Shown: positions 56,901 to 58,140 of the stretch, piece by piece
How the letters are laid out: the number at the start of each line of letters is the position of its first letter
How positions within the stretch are numbered: position 1 is the first letter of the stretch
Assembly: GCA_963931925.1 (NCBI GenBank)
Contig: OZ007582.1
Coordinates: forward strand, 29,924,429 to 29,988,428
Length of the DNA: 64,000 nt
DNA from: Onchidella celtica
Lineage: Eukaryota; Mollusca; Gastropoda; Systellommatophora; Onchidiidae
Reading direction: 5' to 3'
Made by a program: the position numbers and the translations under genes
The notes under the pieces: generated by a model
Database searches by the model: none
What the model saw: only the letters and a program-made list of their open reading frames with translations
Told to the model about the DNA's origin: nothing

Positions 56901-57291
56901 GTGATGTCCATGTCCCGTGTGCGGGAACCTGTGTCACAATTGTACTCGTGATGTCCATGTCCCGTGTGCGGGAAACTGTGTCACAACTGTACTCGTAATG
57001 TCAGTGTCTCGAGTAAGAAAAACTTTGTCACACTGCGCCCATATACAAGAAACTGTGTCACAATCATCCTCATAATTTCAGTATCCCAGATACGAGTGAC
57101 TGTATCACAATTCCCTCGTTATGTCAATGCCCCAGATACGAGAAACTGTCAGAAATATTACTCTAATTATGTCAATATGTGTTGTTGTTGTTTTTTCTCG
57201 CAGAGCTCAGTTTGAGCTTTTACACGCTAAACTTGAGCACTTTGTCGTGTACCAAATTGAAGAAGCGCGAGGAGGAAGAGCTAATGTACAG
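4446..57291 (+). CDS. Polycystin-1-like (PKD/REJ) protein with an embedded CBM14 chitin-binding domain; gene model, 18 exons, partial at both ends
   Basis: Spliced from exons 4446-4590, 12274-12406, 18429-18584, 19298-19473, 21905-21957, 24950-25121, 25429-25554, 27383-27466, 31869-32039, 33690-33722, 44530-44722, 47095-47156, 47989-48152, 50879-50951, 52162-52229, 55657-55782, 56321-56406 and 57204-57291. All exons are flanked by AG and GT, and reading phase agrees at every joint except 25554/27383, where an exon is missing. Domain order: PKD-like, REJ, linker, CBM14, then a region like that between REJ and GAIN in polycystins. PKD/REJ proteins are large cell-surface receptors or channel partners; CBM14 binds chitin. 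A receptor sensing a chitinous matrix is my inference. GAIN/GPS, PLAT and membrane segments are not in view. An alternative is two genes, the second starting near 44413. Confidence 0.65.
4616..5838. repeat. Satellite of about 73-bp units, roughly 15-16 copies
   Basis: Head-to-tail units built on GCACTCGTAGTTACTTGTTT, then CGATAGCTATCCTTAGTGCA, then TGTCTGGGTGAAATGTTCTC. Early units lack the GGG in TGTCTGGGTGAAATG; later ones have it, so the array has two subfamilies in order. Minus-strand open frames here are only read-through of the repeat. Diverged relatives occur at 6121-6194 and about 7255-7530, which suggests a once larger array. Confidence 0.9.
5783..5812 (-). repeat. SINE 3'-end fragment
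   Basis: GAGGTCTTTATTTTAGGAGG matches the reverse complement of the conserved end (CCTAAAATAAAGACCTAA) of the SINE at 19486-19873. It sits in the end of the satellite array. Confidence 0.45.
5865..5990 (+). repeat. Interspersed repeat, copy 1 (partner at 43440-43570)
   Basis: Shares blocks such as AACGTTTAACGT, GAATTTCTCAGTTG and CAAAAAGTGGAGT with 43440-43570 in the same orientation. No coding potential or inverted ends seen; class unknown. Confidence 0.6.
5991..7632. other. Intronic sequence with degenerate satellite remnants
   Basis: No exon found. Remnants of the 73-bp satellite lie at 6121-6194 and 7255-7530. The remainder is AT-rich and featureless to me. Confidence 0.5.
7633..7840. 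mobile_element. piggyBac-type MITE, 208 bp
   Basis: Flanked on both sides by TTAA (7629-7632 and 7841-7844). Ends are inverted: CCCTCCAATGCCCAG at the left and CTGGGCGCTAGGGGG at the right. TTAA duplication with CCC..GGG ends is diagnostic of the piggyBac superfamily. The interior is non-coding and internally palindromic (ATAATGTG / CACATTAT), so it depends on a transposase from elsewhere. Confidence 0.75.
7845..9899. other. Intronic sequence, no gene seen
   Basis: Short open frames (for example 7981-8169, 8748-8966, minus 9313-9552) have no recognisable content or splice context. Another weak satellite-like piece lies at 8865-8960. Confidence 0.4.
9903..11393. mobile_element. Foldback-type non-autonomous DNA transposon, TTA target duplication
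   Basis: Left end GGGCTCTTACACACATATCG and right end (reverse complement) GGCCTCTTGCACACACATCG are imperfect inverted repeats that continue through a GC-rich CGCCGTCCGCCGTG block. TTA flanks both ends (9900-9902, 11394-11396). The left end is repeated: 9903 onward and 10047 onward are about 145 bp apart, with a third, partial unit to about 10310. TTA flanks suggest PIF/Harbinger, which duplicates TWA; this is tentative. A copy of another repeat (10673-11124) is nested inside. No transposase ORF. Confidence 0.55.
10673..11124 (-). repeat. Interspersed repeat with CTAGCTGAGG end, copy 1
   Basis: Reverse complement begins CTAGCTGAGGTCCCCGGCCC at 11124 and matches 32819-33292 over the first 240 or so bases almost base for base, including AATGGCGAACCATGACTCGA; the remainder is more diverged. 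The start can form a small CCCGGC/GCCCGGG hairpin. Related copies: 32819-33292 and 53630-54066; a head fragment at about 47412-47460. Confidence 0.7.
11397..12055. other. Intron, simple repeats only
   Basis: Contains an (AC)n patch near 11485, a poly-C run then (CA)n and (TA)n at 11873-11906. No exon seen. Confidence 0.4.
12070..12215 (+). repeat. RNase H-LINE 3'-end fragment
   Basis: Matches the terminal part of the LINE copies at 20215-20612, 51299-52020 and 52438-52880: the AAATAAAG block, GCAAAGTGGCCG, GTGCCGACGTGCCGT and the AACCCAAACTCAAA tail. It ends about 60 bp before the acceptor of the next exon. Confidence 0.65.
12274..12406 (+). CDS. Exon: second half of the PKD-like domain
   Basis: Acceptor TTTTTCAG, donor CAAA|GTAGGT. 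One leading base completes the codon left by the previous exon; ends on a full codon. [19 protein letters not shown] matches the last strands of PKD domains (Htf...G.Y.V.v...N). The WDFGDG loop of canonical PKD repeats is absent, so this is a degenerate member. An alternative donor at 12410 is less likely because phase would not fit. Confidence 0.7.
12805..13275. repeat. ATCC/TCCA-rich minisatellite
   Basis: Irregular array of CATCCATT, CATCCATC and CACCCATC words over about 470 bp. Reads open in some frames only because TCCATC codes Ser/Ile/His/Pro. Confidence 0.9.
13485..13517. repeat. (AAC)n microsatellite
   Basis: About ten AAC units with one ATA interruption. Confidence 0.9.
13845..13975. 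repeat. GGAC / AGAC / AGAT tetranucleotide array
   Basis: GGAC units grade into GACA and then GATA-containing units. Open frames on both strands ([12 protein letters not shown]) are translation of the repeat, not proteins. Confidence 0.9.
14455..15690. repeat. Large ATCC-type minisatellite, 1.2 kb
   Basis: Continuous irregular CCATCCAT/TCATCCAT array of the same kind as 12805-13275; the two flank the 13.3-14.4 kb stretch. The long Ser/Ile/His/Pro open frames at 14352-15727 come from the repeat. Confidence 0.9.
16135..16265 (+). repeat. Interspersed repeat with GGGTCGCAGC core, copy 1
   Basis: GGGTCGCAGCGAGGCTTAAA and GGCAAAAAGAAA recur at 36005-36110 and 57595-57700 in the same orientation. 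No coding content; class unknown, possibly a SINE or MITE fragment. Confidence 0.6.
16266..18428. other. Intronic sequence, no exon seen
   Basis: AT-rich. A poly-G run lies near 17899. Short frames have no splice or family support. Confidence 0.4.
18429..18584 (+). CDS. Exon between PKD-like and REJ regions
   Basis: Acceptor GAGCACAG, donor ATTC|GTGAGT, 52 whole codons. Encodes [13 protein letters not shown] and [17 protein letters not shown], a beta-rich segment with an N-glycosylation site (NGT). It probably forms a second immunoglobulin-like fold before REJ. Confidence 0.65.
19298..19473 (+). CDS. Exon: start of the REJ region
   Basis: Pyrimidine-rich acceptor TTCACCAG, donor CTCAG|GTAATA; enters in phase 0 and leaves two bases. 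[10 protein letters not shown] is the conserved opening of REJ modules (irLdAS.S). Confidence 0.7.
19486..19873 (+). mobile_element. tRNA-derived SINE, full-length copy
   Basis: Head has a box A-like GTGGTCTCGAGGT and a good box B, GGTTCAATCCC at 19546-19556, as in pol III promoters from tRNA. The body contains CGAACATGGCCGCTGCC and ends CCTAAAATAAAGACCTAA. It begins about 15 bp after the donor of the previous exon. Related copies: 23590-23797, 46720-47045 (minus), fragment 5783-5812. Poly-G (about 19588-19599) interrupts the head-body junction. Confidence 0.8.
20215..20612 (+). mobile_element. RNase H-LINE, 5'-truncated 3' end
   Basis: Starts at CCAACTGTCAATAAAACATA and runs through CTTCATGCATATC, GAAAGAATTATTTTCTGACG and AAATAGACCGTGGAGGGCG to GTAAAACCCAAAGTCAAATT. 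Same unit as 28415-28830, 51299-52020 and 52438-52880, where the protein part shows that the family codes RNase H. Confidence 0.75.
20613..21904. other. Intronic sequence, no exon seen
   Basis: A 20-base poly-C run begins near 20701. The minus-strand frame 20371-20880 crosses the LINE fragment and the poly-C run and is not a gene. Confidence 0.4.
21905..21957 (+). CDS. Short REJ exon with the first Cys pair
   Basis: Acceptor CATGACAG, donor GAAG|GTAAGT; takes one base, leaves one. Encodes [17 protein letters not shown], matching the REJ motif l.y.W.C....C. Confidence 0.75.
21958..23004. other. Intron with a (TG)n patch, no exon accepted
   Basis: TG/GTGT-rich patch at 21975-22020. The open frame 22312-22524 has no matching splice phase. 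Confidence 0.4.
23088..23535. mobile_element. hAT-type MITE, 448 bp
   Basis: Ends CAGTGGTTCTCAACC and GGTTGAGAATCACTG are near-perfect inverted repeats of the classic hAT (Charlie-like) kind. The 8 bp on each side, GTGTACAT and GTGTTCAG, match at 6 of 8 and are a likely decayed target duplication. The inside is G- and C-run-rich and non-coding. A similar end, CAGCGTTTCTCAATC at about 23010, lies just left and may be a remnant of a second element. Confidence 0.7.
23590..23797 (+). repeat. SINE, 5'-truncated copy
   Basis: Shares the body (CGAACAAGGCCGCTGCC) and end (CCTAAAATACAGACCTAA) with 19486-19873. The tRNA head is missing. Confidence 0.7.
24193..24865. repeat. Direct duplication, two units of about 300 bp
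   Basis: 24193-24500 and 24562-24865 share long blocks: TTTCCTGTCATACTTTTTA, CTTGCTTCTGTTCAACTCAG, AACGAAAGTATTA, AACTTCAAGACCTTT and AAATATGCCCA. Both copies have diverged. No coding content. Ends about 85 bp before the next exon. Confidence 0.8.
24950..25121 (+). CDS. REJ exon
   Basis: Acceptor CTTGCAG, donor ATACA|GTGAGT; takes two bases and leaves two. Encodes [20 protein letters not shown] and, further on, AANDVKI, beta-rich REJ sequence running into the signature Cys of the next exon. One N-glycosylation site (NVT). Confidence 0.75.
25429..25554 (+). CDS. REJ exon with the paired-Cys signature
   Basis: Acceptor CACTTGCAG, donor [28 protein letters not shown], then SCPSC, then TRWSVDG: this is the hallmark C..NC....NP...L.L...C..C....WS of REJ modules in polycystin-1, PKDREJ and sea-urchin receptor for egg jelly. 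This is the strongest family evidence in the window. Leaves two bases, which do not fit the next exon found. Confidence 0.85.
25715..25805. repeat. ATCC minisatellite
   Basis: Short CATCCATC/CAGCCAGC array in the intron. Confidence 0.85.
25806..26471. other. Intron; at least one exon may be hidden here
   Basis: A good acceptor, TGTTTTCTTCTAG, lies at about 26077-26089, but the frame after it stops within a dozen codons unless the exon is tiny. Gene model phases require an exon somewhere between 25554 and 27383. Confidence 0.35.
26480..26856. mobile_element. hAT-type MITE, 377 bp (copy 1)
   Basis: Perfect 8-bp flanks CTAATACA at 26472-26479 and 26857-26864. Homologous in the same orientation to 33798-34159: GGCTGGA(C/T)TAACCA, AAGCAAAATAAG, AATAAAGTGGA, TTTATGGTTTATTTTTGTTT and TACGAGGGCACCAAA. 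The 8-bp duplication and CAGGG-type ends (degraded here to TTGGG..CCCCG) place it with hAT. Confidence 0.8.
27383..27466 (+). CDS. Exon after the REJ signature
   Basis: Acceptor TCGTTGTAG, perfect donor ACAT|GTAAGT; takes two bases and leaves one. Encodes [20 protein letters not shown], with an N-glycosylation site. It joins in phase to 31869 but not to 25554, so a preceding exon is missing or the exon at 25429 has another donor. Confidence 0.5.
27575..28830 (+). pseudogene. RNase H-LINE, 5'-truncated copy with decayed RNase H domain
   Basis: Frame 27585-27970 carries [20 protein letters not shown] and later [15 protein letters not shown], the start of a LINE RNase H (usual YTDGSK; here YIGGFK, so the first catalytic Asp is lost). 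After frame breaks, CWIPGFTGM at about 28085 and [18 protein letters not shown] follow. The 3' part from about 28415 is the same repeat as 20215-20612. RNase H would remove RNA from the RNA:DNA hybrid during retrotransposition. Dead copy. Confidence 0.75.
28831..31479. other. Intron; no accepted exon
   Basis: (AC)n with (CG)n at 29043-29080 and a poly-C run at 29672. Two exon-like pieces, 29455-29513 and 29799-29858, have splice-like borders but do not fit the phases of their neighbours. Confidence 0.4.
31480..31845. repeat. GAT/ATG-rich trinucleotide tract
   Basis: Irregular GATGATGAC and GATAATGATAG words over about 360 bp, stopping some 20 bp before the next exon's acceptor. Includes a 33-34 bp near-perfect direct repeat around 31484-31550. 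Confidence 0.8.
31869..32039 (+). CDS. Exon in the post-REJ linker
   Basis: Acceptor ATTTTACAG, donor GAAG|GTAAGT; takes two bases, leaves one. Encodes [20 protein letters not shown] and [20 protein letters not shown], helical and basic. One N-glycosylation site (NET). No domain recognised. Confidence 0.6.
32819..33292 (+). repeat. Interspersed repeat with CTAGCTGAGG end, copy 2
   Basis: Most complete copy. Begins ACTAGCTGAGGTCCCCGGCC; ends near TCAAGTCCACAAATATA. Its first half pairs with 10673-11124 and its second half (from ACCTTAAAATGGCGAACCA) with 53860-54066. No ORF; class not determined. Confidence 0.75.
33690..33722 (+). CDS. 33-nt acidic micro-exon
   Basis: Acceptor TGTTTGCAG, donor CTTG|GTGAGT; takes two bases, leaves one. 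Encodes [11 protein letters not shown]. Phase agrees with both neighbours. Because it is a multiple of three, it could be skipped without breaking the frame, a natural site for alternative splicing. Confidence 0.6.
33798..34159. mobile_element. hAT-type MITE, 362 bp (copy 2)
   Basis: Inverted ends CAGGGCTGGATTAA and TTAAGCAGGCCCTG. Flanks CTCACATA and CTCACCTA match at 7 of 8. Inserted 75 bp after the micro-exon. Same family as 26480-26856. Confidence 0.8.
34168..35463. other. Intron, no exon seen
   Basis: AT-rich. The end, about 35385-35463, holds a TCTAGATC-repeated motif and CAATGCACTAGGTGCAGG. This recurs inverted at 42185-42300 (CCTAGTGCATTGACC then TAGATCTAGA), so it is a dispersed repeat. 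Confidence 0.45.
35466..36002. mobile_element. TA-flanked MITE (537 bp) with about 36-bp inverted ends
   Basis: Left end TGTGAGTGTGCATGAGAAAA continuing through CCCGGCATAAGTCGGC; the right end is its reverse complement with one change, ending at 36002. TA sits on each side (35464-35465, 36003-36004), as for Tc1/mariner-like elements. The inside holds the 133-bp tandem unit described separately. No transposase. Confidence 0.75.
35657..35910 (+). repeat. Two tandem 133-bp units with hairpin potential, inside the MITE
   Basis: Units start at GTTAGGAGACCGTAGTCTAA (35657 and 35790). Each has an outer stem, GGAGACCGT with ACGGTCCCC, and an inner hairpin, GAGTAGTG/CACTGCTC in unit 1 and GAGTGGTG/CATTGCTC in unit 2. 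All eight inner pairs survive in unit 2 through G-T pairs. Whether it is transcribed is unknown. Confidence 0.65.
36005..36110 (+). repeat. Interspersed repeat with GGGTCGCAGC core, copy 2
   Basis: Directly abuts the MITE. GGGTCGCAGCGGGGCTATAA and GGGCAAAAAGAAAA match 16135-16265 and 57595-57700. Confidence 0.6.
36649..36691. repeat. Perfect 15-bp inverted repeat (hairpin)
   Basis: CCATAGATATAATAC and GTATTATATCTATGG around a 13-nt loop. The sequence GGCGCTATCCATA occurs on both outer sides (36641-36653 and 36690-36702), overlapping the arms. Could be a tiny palindromic insertion or slippage product. It lies about 120 bp left of the LINE copy. Confidence 0.8.
36952..40672 (-). pseudogene. 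LINE family A endonuclease/reverse transcriptase, copy 1 (broken)
   Basis: N-terminal APE endonuclease: [37 protein letters not shown] and CGTDHRLI. Reverse transcriptase: [40 protein letters not shown] and the catalytic FADD in [12 protein letters not shown], then YLGSTLS. C-terminus: [20 protein letters not shown], the C-x2-C part of a CCHH finger that closes just before the stop at 36952. The frame shifts at 40423-40430, where GACT is doubled relative to copy 2, and is split at 38290-38765 by the nested insertion. Otherwise both halves are open, so the damage is recent. Confidence 0.9.
38290..38765 (+). mobile_element. Nested 3' fragment of a second LINE (family B), 476 bp
   Basis: Sits inside the reverse transcriptase of LINE copy 1, in the opposite orientation, between two copies of TATTTTGTTCCAT (38277-38289 and 38766-38778). 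Copy 2 of the host LINE is uninterrupted here. Coding part 38316-38708 reads [27 protein letters not shown] and, after one TGA at about 38517, [18 protein letters not shown], a CCHH finger and stop. This is the C-terminus of a related LINE. It ends in an (AT)n tail. A 5'-truncated insertion by target-primed reverse transcription fits. Confidence 0.85.
40690..41289 (-). CDS. Upstream 199-codon frame of LINE copy 1 (putative ORF1)
   Basis: Open in both LINE copies at equal length (the other at 60201-60800), with a few residue differences. It ends TSP-stop and overlaps the endonuclease frame by about 40 nt in a -1 register. No RRM, zinc knuckle or coiled coil is seen. Cys and hydrophobic residues are common, and the opposite strand is also open, so it may be only a long 5' UTR frame. 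Confidence 0.35.
   Translation of the reverse strand: MIGQMAIYRHSGLDIVTQSIHQYWCSLVWVFHPSQLGLRGCGVAYRQPVRQYDCPSGILLHLDTFSVVLTLSCHLDKLCPGERVSLVFAQLFLTKNKFFAPVLTLTSSSFIFVSSFFLSKFQRRWASAVAAGLDRLEAVSTDLHVGGCGLWSLHRRLKWRRGEAAPTVAEQPYLRIALLTSTEEGARKGALKKAHFTSP
41608..43439. other. Intron with repeat debris
   Basis: The plus-strand frame 41677-41874 is listed apart. TCTAGA/AGATCT-rich repeat at 42185-42560. A poly-G run is at 43132-43149. No exon of the host gene found. Confidence 0.45.
41677..41874 (+). pseudogene. Lys/Glu-rich C-terminal-like frame, possibly a transposase remnant
   Basis: 66 codons to a stop, after an acceptor-like [31 protein letters not shown] is a charged helix of the sort that ends many Tigger/pogo-type transposases, but also many other proteins. 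It lies about 70 bp beyond the LINE target duplication, and its phase does not fit the host gene. Confidence 0.25.
43440..43570 (+). repeat. Interspersed repeat, copy 2 (partner at 5865-5990)
   Basis: CACTTATCAAGTAGTTGCAC, AACGTTTAACGTTGA and GTGCAAAAAGTGGAGTCGGA match the left copy in order and orientation. Confidence 0.6.
43790..43995 (+). repeat. Interspersed repeat with TATGACGAATTGATTCG core, copy 1
   Basis: Pairs with 57925-58140: ACACAGAATATCGAAACGAA, GTTGCATTATTGACATTGAT and TATGACGAATTGATTCGTCT. The second copy continues leftward into the GGGTCGCAGC repeat, so both may be parts of one longer element. Confidence 0.65.
44413..44460 (+). promoter_or_regulatory. Candidate alternative first exon with signal peptide
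   Basis: ATG at 44413 opens [15 protein letters not shown], a short hydrophobic leader that looks like a signal peptide. A weak donor, CGG|GTCAAA, would leave one base and join in phase to the CBM14 exon at 44530. TATAGATTTAT lies 60 bp upstream. If used, a secreted or separate CBM14-start protein would arise. The stop at about 44488 ends the frame if unspliced. Confidence 0.3.
44530..44722 (+). CDS. Exon: CBM14 (peritrophin-A type) chitin-binding domain
   Basis: Acceptor TTGATCCAG, donor CGTG|GTAAGG; takes two bases and leaves two. Cys pattern: C in ECTVTC, then [14 protein letters not shown], then [16 protein letters not shown]; the last Cys is made by the first base of the next exon (SKEPC). 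This is the standard C...C..F..C..G...CP..FDP...C pattern of type-2 chitin-binding modules, held by three disulphides. An extra Cys (C in TRC) near the second conserved Cys is unusual. Confidence 0.8.
45000..45466. other. Intron, no feature seen
   Basis: AT-rich with a poly-T run at about 45342-45356. Confidence 0.4.
45472..46632 (+). mobile_element. Solo LTR (1.16 kb) of the Ty3/gypsy family at 1-3079
   Basis: TGTCAC at the start and GTGACA at the end, flanked by CAATA at 45467-45471 and 46633-46637. No gag, pol or primer binding site adjoins, so the internal part was lost by LTR-LTR recombination. AATAAATGTGTGAGTCTG near the end is shared with 1886-3079 and includes a likely polyadenylation signal (AATAAA). 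Confidence 0.9.
46720..47045 (-). mobile_element. SINE copy with decayed head
   Basis: Reverse complement starts with a tRNA-like CACAGTGGTCTTGAGGCAAG and ends TAAAATAAAGACCTAAACAC. Box B has been replaced by a poly-C/G run at 46973-46994. Ends 50 bp before the exon at 47095. Confidence 0.7.
47095..47156 (+). CDS. Exon closing the CBM14 domain
   Basis: Acceptor TGTTTCAG, donor AAAG|GTGGAT; takes one base and leaves one. Its first base completes the last CBM14 Cys. Then [20 protein letters not shown], basic and helical. Confidence 0.65.
47412..47460 (+). repeat. Fragment of the CTAGCTGAGG-end repeat
   Basis: GACTAGAGGGGGTACTCGGC followed by ATTACCCGGGATAAACA resembles the start of 53630-54066. 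Confidence 0.4.
47724..47942. repeat. GACA / GGAT / CA simple repeat block
   Basis: (GACA)n, then GGATGGAT-type tetranucleotides, then (CA)n to 47942, ending 46 bp before an exon acceptor. Confidence 0.9.
47989..48152 (+). CDS. Exon after CBM14
   Basis: Acceptor CACCCACAG, donor TTCAG|GTGAGT; takes two bases and ends on a whole codon. Encodes [20 protein letters not shown] and [20 protein letters not shown], beta-rich. No domain named. Confidence 0.65.
48153..49744. other. Intron, no gene seen
   Basis: No repeats recognised apart from short TACGTAC runs near 48893. Open frames are short and lack splice context. Confidence 0.4.
49745..50230. repeat. Tandem repeats of about 100-115 bp
   Basis: CACACCCGCCATCGTA recurs at about 49757 and 49860. 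CTGGTCCCCATGGCACGACC with TTGTCGCCCGGACCGATAAA recurs near 49928, 50029 and 50143. GCGTCTTCCTTTAGGAATGA occurs twice. The block is clearly periodic but its units have diverged. Confidence 0.8.
50303..50512. repeat. Two further tandem units of about 104 bp
   Basis: GACTCGTGGCGCACAAGGCC and TACTCGTGGCGTACAAGGTC, each preceded by CCCCT(G/A)CTAAG. Adjoins the previous array and may be part of the same larger element. Confidence 0.7.
50519..50735 (+). repeat. RNase H-LINE terminal fragment
   Basis: TTTCAGATCCATACAAAACA through GCTCTGAATACGAAAAATAA to GTAAAACTCAAAATCAGACC, as in the other copies. Confidence 0.7.
50879..50951 (+). CDS. Exon
   Basis: Acceptor TTCTTCCCAG, donor CACG|GTAAAC; 24 codons plus one base. 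[20 protein letters not shown], with an N-glycosylation site. The (CAC)n tract begins 18 bp after its donor. Confidence 0.65.
50969..51295. repeat. CAC/CAT trinucleotide tract
   Basis: About 330 bp of irregular CACCAC/CATCAT. Yields a His-rich read-through frame if the intron is retained; not taken as protein. Confidence 0.9.
51299..52020 (+). pseudogene. RNase H-LINE, 5'-truncated copy with RNase H end and a palindrome
   Basis: Starts in [20 protein letters not shown], the last RNase H motif (HxGNExAD), then [14 protein letters not shown] remnants. It continues through the CCAATAAAACAATTTTAACT tail region to AACCCAAATTCAAACGCAGA. Inside, 51676-51700 and 51724-51748 form a perfect 25-bp inverted repeat not seen in other copies. 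Confidence 0.8.
52162..52229 (+). CDS. Exon
   Basis: Acceptor GTTGTTCCAG, donor AACAG|GTAAGA; takes two bases. Encodes [20 protein letters not shown]. Lies between two LINE copies. Confidence 0.65.
52438..52880 (+). mobile_element. RNase H-LINE, 5'-truncated 3' end
   Basis: GGAAGATCC followed by a poly-C run, then GTGGCATGCCAACTATCAAT and the usual 3' unit, ending CTCAAATCAGAATCAAAATC. It parallels 51590-52020, 0.9 kb to the left. Confidence 0.75.
53630..54066 (+). repeat. Interspersed repeat with CTAGCTGAGG end, copy 3
   Basis: Starts ACTAGCTGAGGCACCCGGCA; ends TCAAGTCCACAAATATAGTA. The second half matches 33080-33292 closely (TTCTATTAAAAACTGTGCAC, GATGCACCATATAAAATTTG). (TC)n lies at 53679-53702. 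Confidence 0.75.
54067..55656. other. Intron; one acidic frame of doubtful meaning
   Basis: A frame at 54895-55176 has [20 protein letters not shown] followed by an acidic run ([15 protein letters not shown]). This looks like a protein N-terminus, perhaps of a domesticated or dead transposase, but nothing downstream continues it. Confidence 0.35.
55657..55782 (+). CDS. Exon: helical repeat of the REJ-GAIN linker
   Basis: Acceptor CCCCCAG, donor CTTT|GTAAGT, 42 whole codons. Encodes [20 protein letters not shown] and [14 protein letters not shown], amphipathic helices of the kind found between REJ and GAIN in polycystins. Confidence 0.7.
56030..56110. repeat. (TGTC)n microsatellite
   Basis: CTGTCTGTCTGTCTG with interruptions. 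Confidence 0.85.
56321..56406 (+). CDS. Exon
   Basis: Acceptor CCCCACAG, donor TTTAG|GTATGC. Encodes [20 protein letters not shown], then IPNDPVIF. Leaves two bases. Confidence 0.7.
56565..57175. repeat. Minisatellite of about 48-bp units, split by a LINE fragment
   Basis: Unit TACTCGTGATGTCCATGTCC then CGTGTGCGGGAACCTGTGTC then ACAATTG; best copies at 56848-56990, degrading to both sides. Each unit has a small CCCGTGTGCGGG palindrome. Confidence 0.85.
56625..56752 (-). repeat. RNase H-LINE internal 3' fragment within the minisatellite
   Basis: Reverse complement reads ATGCCTGCAGATCCATGAAA, then GTGAACCCGCAGCGCGTCTT and AGGATCTACAACGTGTTTTG, the same block as 52540-52640. It is the only copy of the family on the minus strand. 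Confidence 0.75.
57204..57291 (+). CDS. Last exon found
   Basis: Acceptor TTCTCGCAG, donor TACAG|GTAGGC; takes one base and ends on a whole codon. Encodes [20 protein letters not shown]. No stop: the gene continues to the right, past 57291 and probably beyond the window. Confidence 0.7.
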
Positions 57292-57339
57292 GTAGGCTGC
57301 TACATTACGTAGATCCTTGTGAAAGCACTGGAAAACTCT

Positions 57340-57590
57340 ACCTTCATAGCTTTATAAGTCGGCGATCCAAATTGATCACTCTGTGAGCTGGCCATCCAAC
57401 TTTATAACCTGTAAGGCGACCATCCAGCTGTCTAGCGAGTATACTTGCCATTCAACGTTTTCCCTTTATAAAGCGGGCCATTCAACGTTGTAACCTGTAC
57501 TAGGACCATTCAAAACTCCAAAAGCCGACCACCGAGTTCAGTCTCATATTCCGATGTTATAACCTATAAACCGGCCACCCAACTTTAATT
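57340..57590. repeat. Degenerate short tandem repeat
   Basis: Variants of GGCCATCCAACTTTATAACC at roughly 30-38 bp spacing, about seven units. Confidence 0.55.
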
Positions 57591-57594
57591 AAAC

Positions 57595-57700
57595 ACACAC
57601 ACAAAATCCGTGGGGTCGCAGCACGTCTTGAAGCTAAGCCAAAATATGGCAAAAAGAAAACAGTTGTATGTGGTAAAACCTCGCCCATAAAATAATACGT
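57595..57700 (+). repeat. Interspersed repeat with GGGTCGCAGC core, copy 3
   Basis: GGGTCGCAGCACGTCTTGAA and GGCAAAAAGAAAACAGTTGT. It runs on towards the next repeat. Confidence 0.6.
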
Positions 57701-57924
57701 TAAAGATGCAATTCGACCCAAAGGAAAAGGAAGAGAAATCTGGCTTTTGCTATATTGACCCTCGTCAGGAAGTACAGAAAGAGATAGAAAATTAAACAAA
57801 AAAGAAAGTCGTAGAACCCCTCGACAGATGCGTGCACATAACATCTGCGAGTCCTTAACTTAGATTTTCGGAGTACAGCACCCCGAAGGCCACAACACCT
57901 TGATGGACGTGGGTAGTCATTGGC

Positions 57925-58140
57925 GAGACATAGAATACCGAGACGAACCATTCCTTCTTCCACTATATGTCCACAAATTGCGGGCATATAAATACGGTGA
58001 GTCCTATTGTTTTCAGTTCAGTTATGAAGGAGTGTGGTGCGGATTGTTGCATTGTTAACACCGATGATACACTCACAATTCAATGGACGTATTATGACGA
58101 ATTGATTCGCCTCGGTATCTTGTGTCTGGGAGCTAATAAT
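57925..58140 (+). repeat. Interspersed repeat with TATGACGAATTGATTCG core, copy 2
   Basis: Partner of 43790-43995, with which it shares CATAGAATACCGAGACGAAC-like and ATTGTTAACACCGATGATAC-like blocks. Confidence 0.65.
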
